Assembly (NCBI GenBank): GCA_026184775.1
Contig: JANCYW010000014.1
Span: forward strand, 186,001 to 250,000
Direction of reading: 5' to 3'
From: Cyanidium caldarium
Taxonomy: Eukaryota > Rhodophyta > Bangiophyceae > Cyanidiales > Cyanidiaceae
Length of the DNA: 64,000 bases
Position numbers and translations under genes: made by a program. Positions 54,334 to 64,000 of this stretch are shown piece after piece (the stretch's first letter is position 1; each line of letters begins with the position of its first letter). The notes under the pieces are model-generated. The model saw only the letters and a list, made by a program, of their open reading frames with translations. It was not told the origin of the DNA and did not search any database.

Positions 54334-54890
54334 GCATTCACCGATGAATACCACACTCCGCGCTTGCAACGACGCAATGAGGTTTTTGGGTGTGTACGCT
54401 CGTGCGTGCAGAAATTGCGCCGACCGGACACACATCGCGCAAACAGTCCGGCATCGGCAGGCTCCATTTTTAGCAAAATCGGACCGCGCGGCTGCGCGGC
54501 ACGCGGCGGTCGCCTGCCGATTTGGCACACGGGAAATCAGTAAGGGAACGGCGATTTACGGGGCTCGAATCGCTGCTCGGGCGATTCCCTTAACAGCGTG
54601 ACCGTGCAGGTGTTCCCTTGCCGCGCGTGTTTTCGAGCGTGCGCGTGTCCGTTCGCGGCGACACACACGTTGCACTCGGTCGTGTCTCCAGGTGTGTCCG
54701 CTGCCGGGACGCGCAACGTACGACAAAGTCAGGGGGGCGCTTCCTCGCAACGGTATTCGGTCGGGCCGCTCGACCGCCTAAGAATATCGATCTCCTCCTA
54801 CAGGCCAGCGTGCTCGAGTGGAAGAGAAAACCTCGCGCAACGCGCCTCTATCCGCAGAGCTCTACTCCCCCTTCTTCCCCTCGATTCGCC
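54334..54890. other. Intergenic region upstream of the oxidase, no gene seen
   Basis: About 560 bp between two minus-strand genes. There are no supported frames. It contains a TAAGGGAA/TTCCCTTA inverted repeat (54541-54592) and several GTGT/CGTG-rich pieces. GGCTCGAATC lies inside the inverted repeat, but the flanks do not form a tRNA T-arm. Confidence 0.4.
54541..54592. repeat. Inverted repeat TAAGGGAA / TTCCCTTA
   Basis: Perfect 8-bp arms at 54541-54548 and 54585-54592 with a 36-bp middle, about 210 bp upstream of the oxidase start. Partial pairing continues inward (GC/GC). It may be a regulatory dyad or chance. Confidence 0.45.
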
Positions 54891-55589
54891 CTACATCGAC
54901 TCAAATGAGGCTACATCCAGCACGTAGACCGTTCGACGCGCTCGCTCGACGTCGTCGTCGGGAAACGCCTGCAGGAATAGCCGCAGCTCCTGTTTGCACG
55001 CCTTGATCGCCTGCACCGCAAACTGGCGCGCGTCCCGCGGCAACTTGCCCAGCAACGTGTCGTAATAGGCGACGGTCTGGCTGAGGTACTCGGCCGCATC
55101 CAGGCCGTGCCGCAGCGCCTCATCATGCACCGGCCCGATGGGCAGCGCCAAGTCAGCCGCCTTGCGCACGTTCTGACGCAGCCGATTCCCCGTCAGCAAT
55201 AGCTTGATGGTGCGTCGCAACTCCGCAGTGCTCTCCAGGCTCTCTATCACAGTGACCAGATCGTCCAGCGCATCGTACACACGCACCACCGGCACCAGCG
55301 CCGCCCCGGCTTCCGAGGTCACAGCTGCGGCGGACTTCGGCATGGCCCCGATAACGGTCGCCAGGCTGCTGCCGCCGGCGCCCCACAACAGCAAACCGCT
55401 TGCGGTCCGCAAAAACTGTCGTCGACTCACCGGGCTCCAACGTGACCCCCCGGGCGGGTCTGCTCGGCAACGCCACCGTCGCCAACTCTGCCGAGAGTGG
55501 GGCAGAGGGCCATTCCGCCCGCACACCTGTGTAACGTGCTCTTTTCTCCATCTACCCCTGGTCAGTGTCGCGGCCGCCACGAACGTCAT
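54891..55589 (-). CDS. Tat-targeted thylakoid lumen protein, helical, PsbQ'-like or unknown
   Basis: 232 residues from ATG 55589. A basic, acid-poor leader runs into SRRQFLRTASGLLLWGAGGS (about 55-75), a twin-arginine signal with a hydrophobic core, then AMPKSAAAVTS as a likely processing site. This two-step design sends plastid proteins to the thylakoid lumen through the Tat pathway. The mature part (about 145 residues) is helical: LVPVVRVYDALDDLVTVIES, LDAAEYLSQTVAYYDTLLGK, FAVQAIKACKQELRLFLQAF. Size, helical content and Tat import fit an extrinsic photosystem II protein such as red algal PsbQ', but I cannot confirm it by motif. The frame is open to 55883 upstream. Confidence 0.6.
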   Translation of the reverse strand: MTFVAAATLTRGRWRKEHVTQVCGRNGPLPHSRQSWRRWRCRADPPGGSRWSPVSRRQFLRTASGLLLWGAGGSSLATVIGAMPKSAAAVTSEAGAALVPVVRVYDALDDLVTVIESLESTAELRRTIKLLLTGNRLRQNVRKAADLALPIGPVHDEALRHGLDAAEYLSQTVAYYDTLLGKLPRDARQFAVQAIKACKQELRLFLQAFPDDDVERARRTVYVLDVASFESM

Positions 55590-55877
55590 GAGAGGGATGA
55601 GCCTCGTGCCACTGGTGCAATTCGGAGGATCGCCCGCCGCGCCTCCATCACTCGGCAGATCGGTGGTCCAACGTTTCGATAGCACAAGGCTCCTCAAGGG
55701 GAGAAATGGGGTAAGAGAGGGAGATCTGCAAGAGTGAGAGGTAGTCTGGTGACCCTCGGTGAGACAGTTAGAAGTTGGTGCGAGAGCGCTGCCTTGGAGA
55801 CCGAGGCGAGGTAGTCTCCTGCAGGAGCACCTGCTCTCGAGTGCGATCGTCGCCAAGTCGTGCATTCCTCTGACAGA

Positions 55878-57449
55878 ATGCACGCCCTCGTCAATCTCAT
55901 CCGCAGAGCCACACCGTCAAATATTCTCTCACGACACACTCTTCTGCGCTCGCTCAGCATCTCGAGTGCACAGACGGCAACCTGGGCGCCTGAGCGGCGT
56001 ACCGACTTGTCGCGCCTCACCGACGGCGACCTGGACGCCATCCGGCAGTGCGTGTGCGATGACACCGCCTCCAGTGCTGCGGCATTTATCACCGATGCGC
56101 ACGAGTTGCAGGCGTTCAACACCGACTGGATGCATCGATATATCGGCACGTCGCCTTTATGTGTGCGTCCCCAGCGCACCGAACAGGTGGCCGCGCTGCT
56201 GACCTATTGTCAACAGCGACGACTGGCGGTGACGCCGCAAGGCGGCAACACCGGGCTGGTGGGCGGGTCGGTTCCGGTGCACGACGAGATCATCCTCTCC
56301 ACGTCGCGCATGAATCGGGTGCTGCATTGGGAGCCACAGACCGGTACTGTCACCGTCGAGGCGGGCGCGGTGCTGCAGGCGGTGGATGCCTACTGCGGCC
56401 AACACGGTTACCGCTTCCCGTTGGACCTCGGCGCCAAGGGCTCCTGCCAGATCGGCGGCAACGTGGCCACCCATGCGAGCGGCTCGCGCTTCTTGCGGTA
56501 CGGCTCGTTGCGAGGGCGCGTCACCGGCATGGAGGTGGTGCTGGCCGACGGCACGGTGCTGGATCTGGGGCTGGGACGGGCACTGCGCAAGGACAACACC
56601 GGCTACGACCTGAAGCAGTGGTTTATCGGCTCGGAGGGCACGCTGGGCGTGGTCACCAAAGTGAGCGTGGCGTGCGCTCCGGCGCCGGCCGCGGTGCACA
56701 CGGCGCTGCTGGGGCTGCGGCGCGATTTCAACGCGGTGTTGGCGCTGTCGCGGCGCGCGCAACACCAGCTGGGCGAGATTCTGTACGCGCTGGAGTTTAT
56801 GGATCGGGAGGCGGTGACGCTCTTAGAAAGACAGCAGTCGGGCGCGAGCGTCGGCAATCCGTTGGCGCATCAGCCGGACTGCGGCTTCTACGTGTTGCTG
56901 GAGACCGGCGGCGGTGTAGCGGAACACGACCGCGCTCGGCTGGAGTCGTTTCTGGGGCAAGCCATGGACGACGGTCTGGTGCTGGACGGAGTGCTCGCAC
57001 AGGATCAGTCACAGTCGGAGGCGCTGTGGCGGATGCGCGAGGGCCTGTCGGAGGCGGTGTCGCGCGCCGGCCCGATGACTTTCAAGTACGATCTGTCGTT
57101 GCCGCCTAGCACCTATTATCAAGTGGTGGAACAGACGCGACAGCGACTACAAACCACGGGCGATGCGATGCAAGTGGTCAGTTGGGGCCATCTGGGCGAC
57201 GGCAACGTGCATCTGAACGTGGTGGCGCCCACATGCGACCGCCGGCTGCAGGCGGCGCTGGAGCCGTGGGTGTACGCGTGGGTGGCACGGCACGGCGGCT
57301 CGGTCAGCGCCGAGCACGGCATCGGCCAAATGAAAGCGGGCTGTGTTCAGTATAGTCAGAGCGCAGCGGCCATCGAGAAGATGCGGGCGCTGAAGCGGAT
57401 GCTGGACCCGTACGGCATTCTGAACCCCTACAAGCTGTTCGATGCATAG
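55878..57449 (+). CDS. D2HGDH: D-2-hydroxyglutarate dehydrogenase, FAD-linked, mitochondrial
   Basis: Oxidises D-2-hydroxyglutarate to 2-oxoglutarate and feeds electrons to the ETF/ubiquinone route in lysine and chlorophyll breakdown. From ATG 55878 (523 residues) the first 35 residues (MHALVNLIRRATPSNILSRH) form a mitochondrial presequence. The FAD-binding PCMH domain shows VTPQGGNTGLVGGSVPV and the block LDLGAKGSCQIGGNVATHAS followed by SRFLRYGSLRGRVTGMEVVL, nearly as in human D2HGDH, then NTGYDLKQWFIGSEGTLGVV. The C-terminal domain has WGHLGDGNVHLNVV and SAEHGIGQMK. This block order separates it from D-lactate dehydrogenases. Confidence 0.94.
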   Translation: MHALVNLIRRATPSNILSRHTLLRSLSISSAQTATWAPERRTDLSRLTDGDLDAIRQCVCDDTASSAAAFITDAHELQAFNTDWMHRYIGTSPLCVRPQRTEQVAALLTYCQQRRLAVTPQGGNTGLVGGSVPVHDEIILSTSRMNRVLHWEPQTGTVTVEAGAVLQAVDAYCGQHGYRFPLDLGAKGSCQIGGNVATHASGSRFLRYGSLRGRVTGMEVVLADGTVLDLGLGRALRKDNTGYDLKQWFIGSEGTLGVVTKVSVACAPAPAAVHTALLGLRRDFNAVLALSRRAQHQLGEILYALEFMDREAVTLLERQQSGASVGNPLAHQPDCGFYVLLETGGGVAEHDRARLESFLGQAMDDGLVLDGVLAQDQSQSEALWRMREGLSEAVSRAGPMTFKYDLSLPPSTYYQVVEQTRQRLQTTGDAMQVVSWGHLGDGNVHLNVVAPTCDRRLQAALEPWVYAWVARHGGSVSAEHGIGQMKAGCVQYSQSAAAIEKMRALKRMLDPYGILNPYKLFDA

Positions 57450-57545
57450 AATCGAGGAGAGGAGGAGAGAATAGGAAGCGAGATGTAATGGAGATGAGGG
57501 GAGTAACTGGTGCCGTCTGGCCACGACCCTCCGTCTTTCCCCCAC

Positions 57546-61527
<3,982 letters not shown>

Positions 61528-61851
61528 ACATGAAAACATCGTCTTCGGGCGCCCTCCACATTCGATCTACCTTCTCCCTCCACACGGAGTCTCCCTGGGA
61601 GCTGAATCGCGCAGATGAAAGTTTCCGTCGGGAGCTCGTTACGCCGGCGCCCGAATCCGCCGCGCCGTCACTCCCGCCTGTCTTATATTGTACGATTTGA
61701 TCGGCAGATCGGCGTTCGGGCGAAATCCGCCTCTTTGGCGCGCGGATGTGGCGTTACGCGTTTTCCATGCTCGCGCTGGCATGCCGATCGCCATCAAAAA
61801 GGTGTGCGCATATGCCGCTTCAAATTTACAAGCTACATTCTGTCCTCACGT
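61528..61851. other. Convergent 3' intergenic region, no gene seen
   Basis: About 320 bp between the threonine synthase and nitrate reductase stops, with AT-richer stretches near 61800-61880. No frame or RNA gene is supported. Confidence 0.4.
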
Positions 61852-64000
61852 CTAAAACTCAAAGTACTGATTCTCACTAAATCCCAACTTGTCTAAGCTC
61901 GGCTTGCACGCTTTCTCCAGCATCGGCGGCGGCCCGCACAATCCGACCAGCGTATCGTCGCCTGGCGGCGGCATGTGCTCCCGCACCATCTCCTCATCGA
62001 TGAATCCCGAACTGTACTTCCACTCCGACGGCGGATGCGACAGCGTATACCACACGTGCACGTTGTCGTGCTTTTCTGCCCACGCATCCAACTCCGCCCG
62101 CAACAGGATGTCACCCTCGGTGTTGTTGGCGTACAGCAGCCACACTTCCAGTGGCTGCTCGCTCTCCTCGCGCAGGATGGCCTGCATCACCTGGAACGCC
62201 GGAGTGATGCCGGTGCCGCCGCACATGAAACCGAACTGTTTCGCCGAGCCGCGCTTGCCTTTCAGCTCGTATTCGCCGTCGCCGAGGTACTCGAAGTGGC
62301 CCAGCGGACCCTTGACGTCTATCTTGTCGCCTGCCGACAGGCCGTCCAGGTATTGCGACATCTTGCCGCCGGCCGGGAACTTGGGGTTCTCGTTGGCACG
62401 GTAGATCTTCACCACCAGATCAAAATGGCCGCGGTCGGCGTCGAGAGTGACCGGCGTGTAGGGCCGCATCACCGTCTGGTCGTCGATGCGGGCGCGCACA
62501 AATAGGTGGTTGCCCACCGGCAAGCCGAGGCGATGTTCTGCCGATGGCAGGCCGAAGCGGAAGCGGTCCACATCGTGCGAGATGGCCCTCTTCTCCTCCA
62601 ACGGCACCGACAGGTACTTGCGCGGATTCAGCGCGACCGGTGCCTCCTCCTTATTGGCGCCCTCGTCCCCGGACTTGGGCACGCGCGCCCGGTCGCGCAG
62701 GTGCTCGCGCAGCAGATTGCCCGTCGACTCCGAGTGCTCCATGCGCGGCTCCTGCTGGGCGTCGGCCTCGGCGTCATCCACCAGATCGCCGATGTAGAAT
62801 CGAGACAACAGGTTCCAGGCGCGCTCCGAGTGAATCGCGGAAAAGTCCTCGGTGCAGTCGGTGCCGGTGTTCATCATGATGGCCGCCTTGCCGCCCGGAT
62901 GCTGGTCCAGAAACTTGGTAGCATCGTACACGCGCCCCTTGACCACAATCCACGCGCTGTCCTCCTTGGTGTGCTTCTCCACCTCCGACATGCCGATCTT
63001 GCGGGCGTGATCCATAGCCGCCGCCTCCTTGTGGCCTTTCTTCAGGCGCTGCTCGTAAAAGTTGCTGCCGTGCACCGTATTCTCCGAGTCGTCGCGCGAC
63101 GGCCCCTTGGGCATGGTCGCCTTTTCCGGCACCGGTGGCGGCGCCGCCGAGGCCGGTATACCGCCCGACAGGTGCGCTCCCTCCTGTGCCATCCAGCCGC
63201 CAGTTTCCATCCCGGGCACCGCCGGGTGCTCAAAGCGCAACCCGAACGAGCCCGGCGCGCCCTCATGCACCGGGCGCACCCGCACTCGGTAAATACAGTT
63301 GTTGCCCTGGCCCATCAGATTCCAGGTGAGCGCGGACGGTTGCGTGTTGTTGGAGTCGTCCCAGGCGCGCACCCCAAACTCGGTCACGGAGAACAGCTGC
63401 AGCACGTCCACCTCGAAGGCGAACTTGGTCCACGTCCACGAGCGACCGGCCCAGTTGGGCGGGAACGGATGTCGCAGTTCGCACATCTCCCAGGTGTTGC
63501 CGTGATCAAACGTGATCTCCACACGCGTCACCTGCCGACCGCCGCCACTGTGCGCATACCCGCGAATGGTGTACCGCTCCTGCTGGTTGCCGGTCAGCGG
63601 CAGCACCTCACCGTGGTCGGGCACCGTGATCACCGAGTTGATGTTGCTCTCGTTGAAGAGGTACTCGGGCCGATACCACCACTTCTCCGCGTCCGCCTTC
63701 TCCTTGTCCACGTGCGGCGGCAGAATGCGGTTGTCGTAGATGTGGTAGTGATTGTCGGACTCATTTTCGGAGACCTCGACGCGAGCGAGCCACTTCACCA
63801 TCCGGCCGCCGACCCAGCCGGGCACTAGCAAGCGCACCGGATAGCCGTGATCCGGTGCTAGCGGTTTGCCGTTCTGGCCCACCGCCAACAACACATCGCC
63901 GAACGGATCCATCGCCTTGATGAGCGGGATGCTGGTGCCGTATGCGCCCGCCGACAGCTCGTCCGCACCGGTGAGGCACACGTAACGAGCGCGCTGGCCC
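61852..64000 (-). CDS. Assimilatory nitrate reductase, N-terminal part outside window
   Basis: Reduces nitrate to nitrite with NAD(P)H in the cytosol. The frame is still open at the right edge, so the start and first part of the molybdopterin domain are missing; about 716 residues are visible. They show the rest of the molybdenum domain (RYVCLTGADELS, HGYPVRLLVPGWVGGRMVKW), the dimer domain (VTRVEITFDHGNTWE, FGVRAWDDSNNTQP), a linker, the cytochrome b5 domain (WIVVKGRVYDATKFLDQHPGG, with heme His there and in FSAIHSERA), the FAD domain (MRPYTPVTLDADRGHFDLVV, FPAGGKMSQYLD) and the NAD(P)H domain (FMCGGTGITPAFQVMQAIL, VGLCGPPPMLEKACKPSL, ending FSENQYFEF). All cofactor motifs in view are intact. 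Confidence 0.95.
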   Translation of the reverse strand, partial: GQRARYVCLTGADELSAGAYGTSIPLIKAMDPFGDVLLAVGQNGKPLAPDHGYPVRLLVPGWVGGRMVKWLARVEVSENESDNHYHIYDNRILPPHVDKEKADAEKWWYRPEYLFNESNINSVITVPDHGEVLPLTGNQQERYTIRGYAHSGGGRQVTRVEITFDHGNTWEMCELRHPFPPNWAGRSWTWTKFAFEVDVLQLFSVTEFGVRAWDDSNNTQPSALTWNLMGQGNNCIYRVRVRPVHEGAPGSFGLRFEHPAVPGMETGGWMAQEGAHLSGGIPASAAPPPVPEKATMPKGPSRDDSENTVHGSNFYEQRLKKGHKEAAAMDHARKIGMSEVEKHTKEDSAWIVVKGRVYDATKFLDQHPGGKAAIMMNTGTDCTEDFSAIHSERAWNLLSRFYIGDLVDDAEADAQQEPRMEHSESTGNLLREHLRDRARVPKSGDEGANKEEAPVALNPRKYLSVPLEEKRAISHDVDRFRFGLPSAEHRLGLPVGNHLFVRARIDDQTVMRPYTPVTLDADRGHFDLVVKIYRANENPKFPAGGKMSQYLDGLSAGDKIDVKGPLGHFEYLGDGEYELKGKRGSAKQFGFMCGGTGITPAFQVMQAILREESEQPLEVWLLYANNTEGDILLRAELDAWAEKHDNVHVWYTLSHPPSEWKYSSGFIDEEMVREHMPPPGDDTLVGLCGPPPMLEKACKPSLDKLGFSENQYFEF

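Noticed and set aside
54541-54600. tRNA-like GGCTCGAATC near 54570
   Set aside because: The T-loop should read GTTCRANNC and the flanks do not pair as a 5-bp stem. No D-arm or acceptor lies at the right spacing, in normal or permuted order.
62506-63828. Plus-strand open frame of 440 codons over nitrate reductase
   Set aside because: Antisense of a firmly identified gene, rich in Arg, His, Val and Leu without domain signals.

Overview
The window is a GC-rich, very compact nuclear segment from a photosynthetic eukaryote. I read 35 protein-coding genes, almost all as single uninterrupted frames, and most neighbouring genes lie on opposite strands. Convergent 3' ends are often only about 40-190 bp apart and divergent 5' ends about 190-720 bp apart. 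I saw no tRNA, rRNA, transposon, retroelement or CRISPR. The best fit is a red alga of the Cyanidiophyceae (Cyanidioschyzon/Cyanidium-like). This is an inference. It rests on intron poverty, a glucan water dikinase with no obvious plastid transit peptide (red algae keep starch in the cytosol), an NADPH-oxidase-like protein with extra membrane helices inside its NADPH domain, and plastid genes (phytol kinase-like, CURT1/CAAD, DUF760, a Tat-targeted lumen protein, ABC1K) next to eukaryotic housekeeping genes.

Layout, left to right. 1-7 kb: METTL25/RRNAD1-like methyltransferase (cut by the edge), phytol/polyprenol kinase, an unknown basic-tailed protein, cytidine deaminase, inorganic pyrophosphatase, aminopropyltransferase. 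7-17 kb: an unknown helical-repeat protein, a RAD5/HLTF-type SNF2-RING ATPase, ERH, a Doa10/MARCH6-type membrane E3. 17-25 kb: glucan water dikinase, a Siz/PIAS SUMO ligase, COX11. 25.5-26.6 kb: a stretch with no convincing gene. 26.6-36.5 kb: mitochondrial carrier, class I aminotransferase, ANTH adaptor with a UIM, ABC1K kinase, tandem DUF760 protein, TRAPPC3/Bet3. 36.5-46.8 kb: Golgi-type sulfotransferase-like protein, a large LRR / receiver-like / PP2A B'' fusion, TSEN15, ERCC1, CURT1/CAAD, NDC80. 46.9-64 kb: glycine cleavage T protein, acid-sphingomyelinase-like phosphoesterase, a small membrane protein (DUF5684-like), NADPH oxidase/ferric reductase, Tat-targeted lumen protein, D-2-hydroxyglutarate dehydrogenase, a GT4 glycosyltransferase, threonine synthase, nitrate reductase (cut by the right edge).

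The genes do not form an operon-like pathway; this is an ordinary eukaryotic mix. Some share themes: DNA repair (RAD5-like, ERCC1), ubiquitin/SUMO (MARCH6-like, Siz-like, the UIM adaptor), storage glucan (dikinase, possibly GT4), nitrogen and amino acids (nitrate reductase, threonine synthase, T protein, aminotransferase), and plastid membranes (CURT1, ABC1K, DUF760, phytol kinase).

The most unusual item is the 1,296-residue protein at 37.8-41.7 kb. It joins leucine-rich repeats, a two-component receiver-like domain and a PP2A B'' regulatory subunit, a combination I do not know as a described architecture. Also notable are a SUMO-ligase SP-RING missing three of its four usual zinc ligands, a sphingomyelinase-family protein with changed metal-site motifs, and the oxidase with a membrane insert.
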